Shown here piece after piece: positions 24,483-31,962 of a stretch of 64,000 bases of DNA. Numbering within the stretch: the first letter of the stretch is position 1; each line of letters opens with the position of its first letter. The stretch lies in contig JBMNFB010000009.1 of assembly GCA_050949085.1 (NCBI GenBank), positions 62,001 through 126,000 on the forward strand. Reading direction: 5' to 3'. The notes beneath the pieces were generated by a model. It made no database searches. It saw only the letters and a program-made list of their open reading frames with translations, and had not been told where the DNA came from. The stretch is from JBMNFB01 sp050949085. Lineage in GTDB: Bacteria > Bacillota > UBA994 > UBA5500. A program made the position numbers and the translations under genes.

Positions 24483-24812
24483 TCAGCGTCGCCGCTTCCA
24501 GCCGAAACGAAGCATAAAACTCGCGCCCTCGCGCTGCGCCTGCAGAAACGTCCAGCCGGAAAGCAGCCCGACGATCCAGTTGATGAGGATCAACCCGCCG
24601 ATGAAGACCAGAACGGCCAGGGCTACACCGATGGCCAGCCCGACCGCGCCGACTACGACCGGGATCACCAGGATGACGGCCAGCGCCCCCAGGGCCAGAG
24701 CGGCCAGAGTCGCCAACAGTGCAAAGGCCAGCGAGCCGACGACGGGGGCAACAAACACCCCAAGAATAGCCACCAGGACGGTAACGCCCAGTGCCAGTCC
24801 GATGCCAGCCAC
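24483..24812 (-). CDS. Small hydrophobic membrane protein, unknown
   Basis: A 109-residue protein from the GTG at 24812 (AAGGGGGG 5 bases upstream). Residues 1-82 are almost entirely hydrophobic with Gly/Ala/Val-rich helices (about three to four spans: GVTVLVAILGVFVAPVVG, LAALALGALAVILVIPVVVG, GVALAVLVFIGGLILINWIVGL). A basic tail FGWKRRR follows. It may be a pore-like or phage-shock-type small membrane protein; no family is recognised. It is convergent with the mini-lyase gene. Confidence 0.55.
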   Translation of the reverse strand: MAGIGLALGVTVLVAILGVFVAPVVGSLAFALLATLAALALGALAVILVIPVVVGAVGLAIGVALAVLVFIGGLILINWIVGLLSGWTFLQAQREGASFMLRFGWKRRR

Positions 24813-24928
24813 GAGTACCCCCCCTTCGATGACACCACTCGTCCAGTACAGACTATGCAGCTGCTGCTTGCTGCAGAAGGCTGTCGGATTTCCCGGGAAA
24901 TCATCTGGCGTGTCGAACCGCAGCCAGT

Positions 24929-25465
24929 GTGGAGGTGAGCACTATCCGGTCAACGATAAGGAACGACATAGCCGCAACCGCAATCCAGATCTTCACGCTG
25001 GTTGCTGTAACCGATGTCAGGGCAGAACCCCGGATACAGGCGGGCATTATTTTCCTGACCATCGGCACCATCCTTGCCACACTATACCGTGCCGCGCAGC
25101 GGCCACAGGTACCGTCCAACCAGCGGCGAGCTGCAGCAATCGTTTACGGCCTGACAACCTGTATCGGCATACCGCTGGTCACCGGCCTGGAGCTCTGCTC
25201 CTCCCCAGGCAACCTCCTGGGCGAGAGCAGCTACCTGCTGGGCGCGCTGCTCCACATTGCCGGCTTCCTGCTCAGTCACATCGCACTTCAGCCGAGCCGC
25301 CGCTGGATGTGGCACCTGGGCCGCTGCGCAACCATCATCGCCTGGCCGCTGCTCTTTGGAGCGCGCTTTGCCCTGCTGCTGGCCATCTTGTCAGCACTGC
25401 TTTTCGTCGCCAGCTCGCTGCAGCGTAGAAGAACGTTGCCTGGTAATCTCTTCGGCAAAAACTGA
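24929..25465 (+). CDS. Multi-span membrane protein, unknown
   Basis: A 178-residue protein with about five hydrophobic segments (IQIFTLVAVTDV, AGIIFLTIGTILATLYRAA, AAAIVYGLTTCIGIPLVTGLEL, SYLLGALLHIAGFLLSHIAL, CATIIAWPLLFGARFALLLAILSALLFVASSL) and a basic tail. The start is unclear: GTG 24929 lacks an upstream ribosome binding site, while GGAGGTGAG at 24931-24939 has no ATG/GTG at normal distance downstream. I see no family signature. The gene ends 33 bases before the tRNA terminator hairpin. Confidence 0.5.
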   Translation: MEVSTIRSTIRNDIAATAIQIFTLVAVTDVRAEPRIQAGIIFLTIGTILATLYRAAQRPQVPSNQRRAAAIVYGLTTCIGIPLVTGLELCSSPGNLLGESSYLLGALLHIAGFLLSHIALQPSRRWMWHLGRCATIIAWPLLFGARFALLLAILSALLFVASSLQRRRTLPGNLFGKN

Positions 25466-25498
25466 CTGAGACCCTTTCTGGAACGGAGCGAATACAAA

Positions 25499-25523
25499 AA
25501 CCCTCCTGTGAAACAGGAGGGTT
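25499..25523 (-). terminator. Terminator of tRNA-Ala (possibly bidirectional)
   Basis: AACCCTCCTGT / ACAGGAGGGTT: a perfect 11-bp stem with a 3-base loop. On the minus strand TTTTTGTATTC follows. It lies 10 bases past the tRNA 3' end and could also stop the plus-strand membrane protein transcript. Confidence 0.9.
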
Positions 25524-25532
25524 AATTGTCTT

Positions 25533-25608
<76 letters not shown>

Positions 25609-25645
25609 GGGTCAAATCGTTCGCCCTCAGGTGAGGACATTATTT

Positions 25646-25674
25646 ATTATACAGACCGATTAGCGGCCTGTCAA
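25646..25674 (-). promoter_or_regulatory. Consensus sigma-A promoter of tRNA-Ala
   Basis: On the minus strand: TTGACA (25674-25669), a spacer of 17 and TATAAT (25651-25646). The tRNA starts at 25608, within about 40 bases. Confidence 0.92.
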
Positions 25675-25708
25675 CTATCAGTGACGCGTAAAAAACTAAC
25701 AGCAATTG

Positions 25709-26461
25709 TTAGCCCTGTTTCACCGCCACCAGCTGGATGCGCTCCGTATTCTCCACAACCTCCCCGCTCAACTCTGGCCAGGGGAGAATGGCAGCCAACT
25801 GAAAGCCGTTCTCCTGCAGCGCGGCCTGCAGTGTCGGGATCGGGAAGAAATGCTGCAGATGATCCTCCTCCTCGCGGCGGTACAGTCCATCAGGCTGGCG
25901 CAGCCACAAGGTCATCTCATGCCAGCAATCACCGCTGGCAGCGTCGTATCGGGACGACCAGATACAGCAGCCCAGCTCACTCTCCTGTACAAACAGCCCT
26001 TCATCAAAAACTTGCTCCATCTTGTACGCGGAGTGGACGTCAAAGAGAAGCAAGCCGCCGGGCACCAGCACAGCTGCCAAGCCGGCCAGAGTCTGCTGCA
26101 GGGCCAGCTCGTCTGGCAGATAGTTGAAACCATCGCAAGCGCAGATGGCGATATCAAAGGCGGCTGGCGGAAAACGCAAGTCGCGCATATCCATCTGGCG
26201 CCAGCGATCTGCCGGCATGCCAGCGCCCAGCCCCTTGTTCAGGGCTACGGCCAGCATTTCGCCCGAGAGGTCGATGCCGGTGACGTCGAATTGCGCCCGA
26301 AACAGTTCGATGGCCAGCGAACCAGTGCCGCAGCCCAGATCCAGCAGACGCCGCCCCGGCGCCGCATATCGCTGAATCAGCTGCTGCAGATAGGCTGCCC
26401 ACCGCCGATAGTCGACATCCTGCATCAGGCTGTCGTAGAGCAACGCGAGATTGCTATACAC
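25709..26461 (-). CDS. SAM-dependent methyltransferase downstream of rsfS
   Basis: A 250-residue class I methyltransferase of the type found after rsfS in Clostridia. It opens YSNLALLYDSLMQDVDYRRWA. Motif I is LLDLGCGTGSLAIEL, followed by VTGIDLSGEML (acidic motif II) and FDIAICACDGFNYL. The C-terminal beta region is YRREEEDHLQHFFPIPTL. The substrate is unknown. The GTG at 26461 overlaps the rsfS stop by 8 bases (GGTGTATAG), which argues for this start over longer in-frame ones. Confidence 0.85.
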   Translation of the reverse strand: MYSNLALLYDSLMQDVDYRRWAAYLQQLIQRYAAPGRRLLDLGCGTGSLAIELFRAQFDVTGIDLSGEMLAVALNKGLGAGMPADRWRQMDMRDLRFPPAAFDIAICACDGFNYLPDELALQQTLAGLAAVLVPGGLLLFDVHSAYKMEQVFDEGLFVQESELGCCIWSSRYDAASGDCWHEMTLWLRQPDGLYRREEEDHLQHFFPIPTLQAALQENGFQLAAILPWPELSGEVVENTERIQLVAVKQG

Positions 26462-26807
26462 CGCTGCTTTCCAGGGGCACGCGCTGCGCATCGCCCCACA
26501 GTCGTTCCAGATTGTAGAAAAGGCGCGTGTCCTGCTGGAAGACATGGACCACTACGTTTCCATAGTCCAGCAGTACCCAGCGCGCATCCTGATCAGCCTC
26601 CCGCTGCTGCGGCAGGATCTTTTCCTTGGCCAACTCTTGTTCGACATAGCTGCTGATAGATAGGACATGGGGACGCGATGTGCCGGTGAGGAGCACAAAG
26701 CAGTCAGCCACGATGGTAATGTCGCGCAGATCGAGGATCAGGGGATCCTCGGCTTTGCGTTCATCTGCCAGAGTAACAATCCTCTTCGCCAGTTCAACTG
26801 AATTCAC
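26454..26807 (-). CDS. rsfS: Ribosomal silencing factor RsfS
   Basis: A 117-residue protein that binds ribosomal protein L14 and blocks joining of the subunits in stationary phase. Visible family stretches are DLRDITIVADCFVLLTGTS, the DARWVLLDYGNVVVHVF core and FQQDTRLFYNLERLWGDA. The GTG at 26807 (AGGTGA six bases upstream) is preferred over the GTG at 26816. It is in a unit with the upstream LCP gene and the downstream methyltransferase. The usual HD-domain yqeK gene of this neighbourhood is not present. Confidence 0.93.
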   Translation of the reverse strand: MNSVELAKRIVTLADERKAEDPLILDLRDITIVADCFVLLTGTSRPHVLSISSYVEQELAKEKILPQQREADQDARWVLLDYGNVVVHVFQQDTRLFYNLERLWGDAQRVPLESSGV

Positions 26808-26884
26808 ACGTTTCACCTCATCCTCTAAGCTTCCCCGCTTCAGGCAGCCTGAGTCAGATCAGATCAGGGGGAAAGAGCGCACGT

Positions 26885-28030
26885 CTAGGGCAGCATGTCC
26901 TGAGCAATGATCACAACCACATCGGCGCTGCCCTCCAGGGTGGTGTCCAGCAGTACCTCGGGCAGAGAAAGCGCCTCGGCTACACTGATGGCACCTGCTG
27001 TATCCTTCTTGCGGCTGATGACCTGCGATACCTGATAGTCGCTGCGATCGGCCGGCGCAATCTCGACCACATCAAAGCCAGCCCTGCGCAATAGCTCAGC
27101 GACAGGCTCAGCGCTGGAGCGCTGGCCATTTCCGTACTGGACGCTGACTCGAACCTGGCTGTTAGCTTCCTGCTTCAGCCCGGAGTAGAAGTATTCATCC
27201 ACGATCTGCGCCAGCAATGCCTCGTCTGGAATCGCATAGTAGATGCCATCGATATACTTATCATTACAGGGCACGGTGGTGGACTTGATGCTGTCCAGCT
27301 GCAGCGAGCCAGCCAGCGGCATGTAACGGATGATCATGCCCATGGGAATATTGCTGTTGACTGTCTCCAGGCCCAGCTGAATCAACTCCGGCAGCTTGAA
27401 GATGTTGGCCGGACGCAGCAATTGTTTGAGGGCAGCCTTGATGAACTTCTGCTGACGCTGCGTGCGATGAAAGTCGCTGTCATCCCAGCGGTAACGGACA
27501 TAACCCTCGGCCTGCGCACCAGTTAGAGTCTGCGGCCCCGGGTGGAGATCGATGTAGAGATCTCCGGGCTCATCTACATAGTACATCCGCTTCTCGACGT
27601 CGATGGGTACGCCGCCGATGGCGTCCACCAGCTTGACGAGACCTGCGGTGTCAACCCGCACATAGTAGCGGATGGGGACGTTAAGAAATTCGCGCACCGT
27701 CTGCAGGGTCAGGCTGATGCCGCCATAGGCATAGGCGTGGTTGATCTTGTCATAGCCACGGCCGGGAATCCTCACCCGGGCGTCACGCGGGATGGAAAGC
27801 AGGCTGACCTCTTTTGTCTTGGGATCGAGGCTGGCCACGAGCAGCGCGTCGCTACGCCCGCCATTGGCGTTGTCCACGCCGATCACCAGGACATGAATTT
27901 TGCCGTCGGCCTGGACTGACCCAAACTCGCCTACAGCCGGCGCGGATCTCATCCAGAAAAAATAGGTGCTGAGCGCGGTAACTGCAAGGAAAAACGCGAT
28001 TACCAGCAATATCTGTAGCTTCCGACCCAT
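26885..28030 (-). CDS. LytR-CpsA-Psr (LCP) family cell-wall glycopolymer ligase
   Basis: A 381-residue membrane-anchored enzyme that transfers lipid-linked anionic glycopolymers to peptidoglycan. One N-terminal helix (LLVIAFFLAVTALSTYFFW) precedes the LCP domain: GVDNANGGRSDALLVASLDP, SIPRDARVRIPGRGYDKINHAYAYGG, GGVPIDV, LTGAQAEGYVRYRWDDSDF-HRTQRQQ. A C-terminal LytR_C-type domain (about 300-375) follows. The Arg/Asp residues that bind the pyrophosphate lipid are present. The ATG at 28030 follows GGGGGAGAGAC. It has its own promoter about 200 bases upstream and is co-directional with rsfS (77-base gap). Confidence 0.92.
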   Translation of the reverse strand: MGRKLQILLVIAFFLAVTALSTYFFWMRSAPAVGEFGSVQADGKIHVLVIGVDNANGGRSDALLVASLDPKTKEVSLLSIPRDARVRIPGRGYDKINHAYAYGGISLTLQTVREFLNVPIRYYVRVDTAGLVKLVDAIGGVPIDVEKRMYYVDEPGDLYIDLHPGPQTLTGAQAEGYVRYRWDDSDFHRTQRQQKFIKAALKQLLRPANIFKLPELIQLGLETVNSNIPMGMIIRYMPLAGSLQLDSIKSTTVPCNDKYIDGIYYAIPDEALLAQIVDEYFYSGLKQEANSQVRVSVQYGNGQRSSAEPVAELLRRAGFDVVEIAPADRSDYQVSQVISRKKDTAGAISVAEALSLPEVLLDTTLEGSADVVVIIAQDMLP

Positions 28031-28234
28031 GTCTCTCCCCCTCACCCCAAGACCGACCCGCTCGGTCAGGCACTGATTGATCGGGCCGTCTCTCTGTCGT
28101 CGTCTCTTGTCTCTATCTACTATTTGACGTCTTACTATGCCATATTGCTGCAGTAGGCAACAACGATAATCTCTTCCAAAACGCAAGTCTCAAGCATTGA
28201 TAGGGGCGTTTTATGCACGATTTTCGGTACCTTA

Positions 28235-28263
28235 ACTATAGCAAAGCGCCTATGTGGTGGCAA
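28235..28263 (-). promoter_or_regulatory. Sigma-A promoter of the LCP-rsfS-methyltransferase unit
   Basis: On the minus strand: TTGCCA (28263-28258), a spacer of 17 and TATAGT (28240-28235). It predicts a leader of about 200 bases before the LCP start; no gene or strong hairpin was found in that leader. Confidence 0.75.
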
Positions 28264-28298
28264 GATAAACGCGGGAGGGCCCGACGGTCAAGTGAGGT

Positions 28299-28340
28299 AT
28301 AAAAAATAAGCTCTACCACCGGTTTATTCCAGGTAGAGCT
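28299..28340 (-). terminator. Terminator of the obg-nadD unit
   Basis: On the minus strand AGCTCTACC (28340-28332) pairs with GGTAGAGCT (28317-28309), followed by TATTTTTTATAC. The nadD stop codon is in the loop. Confidence 0.88.
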
Positions 28341-28923
28341 GATTCTCGTCTATGTAGGCGGCAACTGCGTCAGTGACCAGGTACCTGATCGGTCTCCCCT
28401 CACGCCTCCGCCGCCGGATGTCGCTGGACGAGATCGCCAGGGGCGGGACCTCCAGCAGATGGATGCGCTCCAGCTCACGAGGTGTGAAATTCTCTGCCGA
28501 GAGGAAATCGGTCAGGCCAAACCCGGGGCGGGTGGCGGTTGCCAGCTGACAGAGTTCGATCAGATCGGCATAGCGATACCAGCTATGAATCTCCAGCAAC
28601 GCATCGGCTCCGATGATAAAAAAGAGCTCACAAGGTTCCAGCTGGCTGAGCAGGGCGCGGACGGTATCATACGCATAGGAGAACCCAGCCCGATCCAGCT
28701 CGATGCGCGAGACCTGAAAAGCGGGGTTGCTCGCTGTCGCCAGGAGCGTCATCTGGTAGCGATGTTCGCCAGGCGTAACCTGGCCTTTGTGCGGCGGGTG
28801 CCCGGCGGGGATAAAAAGGACTTGATCCAGTTCGAGCTCGTGCCGCGCAGCCTCAGCAATAAACAGATGGCCGACATGAATGGGGTCAAACGTACCCCCC
28901 ATGATGCCATATTTCCGCTTCAC
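28324..28923 (-). CDS. nadD: Nicotinate-nucleotide adenylyltransferase
   Basis: A 199-residue enzyme making deamido-NAD from nicotinate mononucleotide and ATP, for NAD synthesis. The nucleotidyltransferase signature GGTFDPIHVGHL is at residue 9, PPHKGQ near 44, and ISSSDIRRRRREGRPIRYLV near 163. The GTG start follows GGAGG by 6 bases. It is the last gene of the spo0B-obg-nadD run, 19 bases after obg, and ends in a strong terminator. Confidence 0.96.
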   Translation of the reverse strand: MKRKYGIMGGTFDPIHVGHLFIAEAARHELELDQVLFIPAGHPPHKGQVTPGEHRYQMTLLATASNPAFQVSRIELDRAGFSYAYDTVRALLSQLEPCELFFIIGADALLEIHSWYRYADLIELCQLATATRPGFGLTDFLSAENFTPRELERIHLLEVPPLAISSSDIRRRRREGRPIRYLVTDAVAAYIDENQLYLE

Positions 28924-28942
28924 TCCGGTCCTCCCCCGCTTC

Positions 28943-30211
28943 CTACATCGGATTGTCTACGAAGTCAAACTCGATATCGTTGATGCGCACTGTATCGCCC
29001 TCGGCTGCCCCGGCATCACGCAACAGATCAAAGACACCATTGCGGCGCAGCGAATGCTGCAGGCGACGCAGCGCCTCTTCATTGTCAATGTTGGTCATGG
29101 CTACGCGCCTTTCCACCCAGGTTCCCGTGACGACGAAAACATCGCCGTCCCGGCTGACTTCAGTCGGCCGCTCCGGCTCTGCCGCCACCTCCGGTATCTC
29201 CAGCGGCGCTGGCTTGGGCGTAACCTGCAGCAGTTGAGCAACAGCCTGCATCAGTTGGCGCACATTCTCCCCGGTGGCTGCCGAGATGCTCAGCACCTGA
29301 TACCCCTCGGCACGCAGCGTCTGCTCCAGGGCGTCGCGGCGGGCAAGCGCTTCCGACAGATCCATCTTGTTCAGGGCCACGATCTGCGGCCTGTCGGAAA
29401 GATCGATAGCATATTGGGCCAGTTCGCGGTTGATGGTGTAGAAGTCATCCAATGGTTCTCGCCCATCCAGTCCGGCAGCATCCACGAGATGCACCAGCAC
29501 CCGGGTGCGTTCGATATGACGCAGGAACTCGTGGCCCAACCCGAGGCCCTGATGGGCTCCCTCGATCAGTCCTGGGATATCAGCGATGACAAAGCTGCTC
29601 TCGCCAACGGCCACTACACCCAGGTTGGGGACCAGAGTCGTAAAAGGATAGTCTGCTATCTTGGGACGAGCGGCAGAAACCTGAGCCAGTAGCGTCGATT
29701 TCCCCGCATTGGGGAAGCCGACGAGACCTACATCGGCCAACAGCTTTAGTTCCAGGCGCAGATTGCGTTCCTGGCCCGGCTCGCCCTGTTCGGCGAAACC
29801 TGGTGCCTGCTGGGTGGACGTGGCAAAGCGGGCATTGCCGCGGCCGCCCCGGCCGCCCCTGGCGACGATCACCGTTTCGCCAGGTTCGGTAAGATCAGCC
29901 AACGGCTGATCGGTATCGTCGTCATAGACGATGGTACCCGGCGGAACGTCAATATAGAGATCCTGACCATCCCTGCCATGCCGACGATTAGTGCCGCCTT
30001 TCTCGCCAGGCTCAGCCCGATGGTGCCGTCGGTAACGCAGATCCAGCAGAGTGTTGACATGCTCGTTAACTCGCAGGATTACGTTGCCGCCCCGGCCGCC
30101 GTCACCGCCGGCCGGCCCGCCGCGGGGCACATATTTCTCGCGGCGGAAATGAACCATACCGTTCCCGCCGTCGCCTGATCTGACATAGATCCTGACCTGA
30201 TCGATAAACAT
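28943..30211 (-). CDS. obg: GTPase Obg/CgtA
   Basis: A 422-residue ribosome-associated GTPase essential for 50S assembly and, in Bacillus, for sporulation and stress signalling. Three regions are clear: a glycine-rich Obg fold (residues 1-157, GGPAGGDGGRGGNVIL), a G domain with GFPNAGKSTLLAQV (about 165), DIPGLIEGAHQGLGLG and NKMDLSEA, and a C-terminal OCT domain. GGAGG precedes the ATG. It lies 12 bases downstream of spo0B, as in Bacillus. Confidence 0.97.
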   Translation of the reverse strand: MFIDQVRIYVRSGDGGNGMVHFRREKYVPRGGPAGGDGGRGGNVILRVNEHVNTLLDLRYRRHHRAEPGEKGGTNRRHGRDGQDLYIDVPPGTIVYDDDTDQPLADLTEPGETVIVARGGRGGRGNARFATSTQQAPGFAEQGEPGQERNLRLELKLLADVGLVGFPNAGKSTLLAQVSAARPKIADYPFTTLVPNLGVVAVGESSFVIADIPGLIEGAHQGLGLGHEFLRHIERTRVLVHLVDAAGLDGREPLDDFYTINRELAQYAIDLSDRPQIVALNKMDLSEALARRDALEQTLRAEGYQVLSISAATGENVRQLMQAVAQLLQVTPKPAPLEIPEVAAEPERPTEVSRDGDVFVVTGTWVERRVAMTNIDNEEALRRLQHSLRRNGVFDLLRDAGAAEGDTVRINDIEFDFVDNPM

Positions 30212-30223
30212 CCTCTGCCTCCT

Positions 30224-30761
30224 CTACAGGCGATCACTTTCCAGGCTGACCTGAATCACAGTCTCGTCGGACTGATTGCGACTGACTGAACAGCCGTAGT
30301 GCCGCGATAAACGACAGGTTGCAGCTGTGCCTGGCAAGGCCGCGCAGATGAAACGCAGCCCCATCTGCTCCGCGTCCAGGGCTACATGCAGCCAGCGATC
30401 CTCATCCGGCAGCAGCAGAATGTCCTGCACGATCTGCTCGGTGAGCTGGTCGAACACCTGCAGGGCGGAGCTAGCCGGCTTTCTGGCCAGCGGGGCGACT
30501 TCTAAGACTGAAGGAAAGTCCTGCCTGCTCGGCCTGCTGCTGGCAAGCCCAGAGTCGCAGGGCAAGGCTCTCATCGCCACAGGCGAAAATGCGGCTCAGA
30601 GACTGAACGTTCTCGACGATGCGCCAGGTATCATCCAGCAGCTCCTGGCCTGAGCGACCCAGCTGAATGTGCCCGCTGAGAATCTGCAGTTCATTGAGCA
30701 GATCATGCCGCCAACGCCGGAACAGGACGGAAAACAGCTGCTCGCCGTTATCTTTCCCCAT
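30224..30761 (-). pseudogene. spo0B: spo0B-like sporulation phosphotransferase, frameshifted
   Basis: From ATG 30761 (GAGGAGGTGG upstream) the frame encodes 96 residues with the Spo0B/SpoOB_alpha histidine box RRWRHDLLNELQILSGHIQLG. It then runs to a stop at 30471. A second frame covers 30224 to about 30510 (LEVAPLARKPASSALQVFDQLTEQIVQDI ... VIQVSLESDRL), the GHKL-like C-terminal part. Removing one A from CTTAGAAG (about 30500-30506) would join them as FSLEVAPLA. The total, 538 bases, is one more than a multiple of three. Position between rpmA and obg is the conserved spo0B locus. Either a true mutation, a strain variant or a sequencing error. Confidence 0.8.
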
Positions 30762-30823
30762 CAGGCCACCTCCTCGCCGCCGGATTCAGGTTCTATCATA
30801 TCATTTCTGGCAAATTATCGCAC

Positions 30824-30850
30824 AAAAATCCCGGTGTGAAACACACCGGG
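30824..30850 (-). terminator. Terminator of the rplU-prp-rpmA operon
   Basis: On the minus strand CCCGGTGTG-TTT-CACACCGGG, a 9-bp stem with a 3-base loop, is followed by ATTTTTG. spo0B-obg must then use its own start site; TTGTGC ... TGATAT (spacer 16) just downstream is a weak candidate. Confidence 0.9.
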
Positions 30851-30868
30851 TTAATATGAGGGGGTATA

Positions 30869-31171
30869 TTACGAATCTGCTACCTCGTCGGACAAGGCGT
30901 AGATGCTGACCTGCGTCTTGTTCTTACCCTTGCGCTCAAAGGCAACCACACCAGTGATGCGCGCGTAGAGTGTATCGTCCTTACCAATCCCCACATTCTG
31001 ACCGGGATGGATCTTCGTGCCCCGCTGGCGAACCAGAATCGATCCGGCGGTGACAAACTGACCAGACTGCCGCTTAACGCCCAGACGCTGCGCCCGGCTG
31101 TCACGACCGTTCCGCGAGCTACCGACACCTTTCTTCTGAGCAAATAGCTGCAAATCAAACTTAAACTGCAT
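30869..31171 (-). CDS. rpmA: 50S ribosomal protein L27
   Basis: A 100-residue L27. The body KKGVGSSRNGRDSRAQRLGVKRQSG is diagnostic. It begins MQFKFDLQLFAQKKG: the Firmicute N-terminal extension with the LQLF|A cleavage motif. That extension must be removed by the protease Prp, encoded immediately upstream, so that the tail can reach the peptidyl-transferase centre. GAGGAGG precedes the ATG. Confidence 0.98.
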   Translation of the reverse strand: MQFKFDLQLFAQKKGVGSSRNGRDSRAQRLGVKRQSGQFVTAGSILVRQRGTKIHPGQNVGIGKDDTLYARITGVVAFERKGKNKTQVSIYALSDEVADS

Positions 31172-31173
31172 GA

Positions 31174-31506
31174 CTACACCTCCTCTTGATCCAGGATCGT
31201 TACGTAATCAGCGTAAGCCTCGGCAATTGCAGTCAAACCTTCCAGCATCGTCAGCAGCAGGAGATCTGCCTGGCGGCGTTCTTCTACCGAAAGCGGCGGC
31301 AAGGAGCAGGTCAACTCCCCATCTCTGTGGCGGCCGGCGCACTCTAGCCCCAGCACATTCTGCAGGCCCAACAGGGTTGTCTGCACAATGGCGGACACGC
31401 CGGCGCAGACGATGTCCTCTCCCCGAGGTGCGAACCCGGAATGCCCACTTACAGACCAGCCGACGATATCTCCCCGCCTATCCCTGACAACGCTGATTCT
31501 GATCAT
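31174..31506 (-). CDS. prp: L27-processing cysteine protease Prp (YsxB)
   Basis: A 110-residue cysteine protease that removes the N-terminal extension of L27. The catalytic residues are visible in SGHSGFAPRGEDIVCAGVSA (His22, Cys34). ATG 31506 starts 4 bases after the rplU stop, with only TAAGG as ribosome binding site, so translation is likely coupled. It lies between rplU and rpmA, as throughout Firmicutes. Confidence 0.95.
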   Translation of the reverse strand: MIRISVVRDRRGDIVGWSVSGHSGFAPRGEDIVCAGVSAIVQTTLLGLQNVLGLECAGRHRDGELTCSLPPLSVEERRQADLLLLTMLEGLTAIAEAYADYVTILDQEEV

Positions 31507-31510
31507 TGCC

Positions 31511-31822
31511 TTAGCAGCGAATGTTATCGATCTTGACGCTGGTAAACGGCTGCCGATGTCCGCGCTTGACGCGCACATTTTTCTTCGCCTTGTAACGGAA
31601 AGAGATCACTTTCCGCCCCTTGCCCTGTCCGAGCACAGTGCCCTCGACAACGGCGCCTGCGACCAGCGGCGTACCCATCTGGACGTTGGCACCGTCAGCC
31701 ACCAGCAGAACCTGATCAAAGCTGACTTTTTCTCCGACGTCAGCCGCCAGCTTCTCCACACGGACTACCTGGCCAGGCTCAACTTTCAGCTGCTTGCCAC
31801 CAGTTGCGATAATGGCGTACAT
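31511..31822 (-). CDS. rplU: 50S ribosomal protein L21
   Basis: A 103-residue L21: YAIIATGGKQLKVEPGQVVRVEKL at the start and KAKKNVRVKRGHRQPFTSVKI near the end are characteristic. AAGGAGG lies 9 bases before the ATG. First gene of rplU-prp-rpmA, expressed from a promoter overlapping the end of rng. Confidence 0.98.
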   Translation of the reverse strand: MYAIIATGGKQLKVEPGQVVRVEKLAADVGEKVSFDQVLLVADGANVQMGTPLVAGAVVEGTVLGQGKGRKVISFRYKAKKNVRVKRGHRQPFTSVKIDNIRC

Positions 31823-31927
31823 TTCGCCACCTCCTTAATCAGGCTCGCCGAAAACCAGGCGGCAGGTCGCTGCACTTTGGGCCCGTTCCGAGCGGCTTCA
31901 GCAGTCTGTCAGACAAACTGCCTACGA
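31823..31927 (-). promoter_or_regulatory. Candidate L21 leader (structured 5' UTR of rplU)
   Basis: The promoter at 31934-31962 predicts a leader of about 105 bases. It contains GCCGCTCGGAACGGGC and other short stems (GGCAG ... CTGCC-like pairings). Firmicute rplU genes commonly have an autoregulatory L21 leader; identity here rests on position and structure, not on a model search. Confidence 0.5.
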
Positions 31928-31933
31928 GAAGTA

Positions 31934-31962
31934 ATTCTAGCACAATTAGTGGGACGCGTCAA
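31934..31962 (-). promoter_or_regulatory. Sigma-A promoter of rplU-prp-rpmA
   Basis: On the minus strand: TTGACG (31962-31957), a spacer of 17 and TAGAAT (31939-31934). The -35 lies inside the last codons of rng. Confidence 0.78.
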
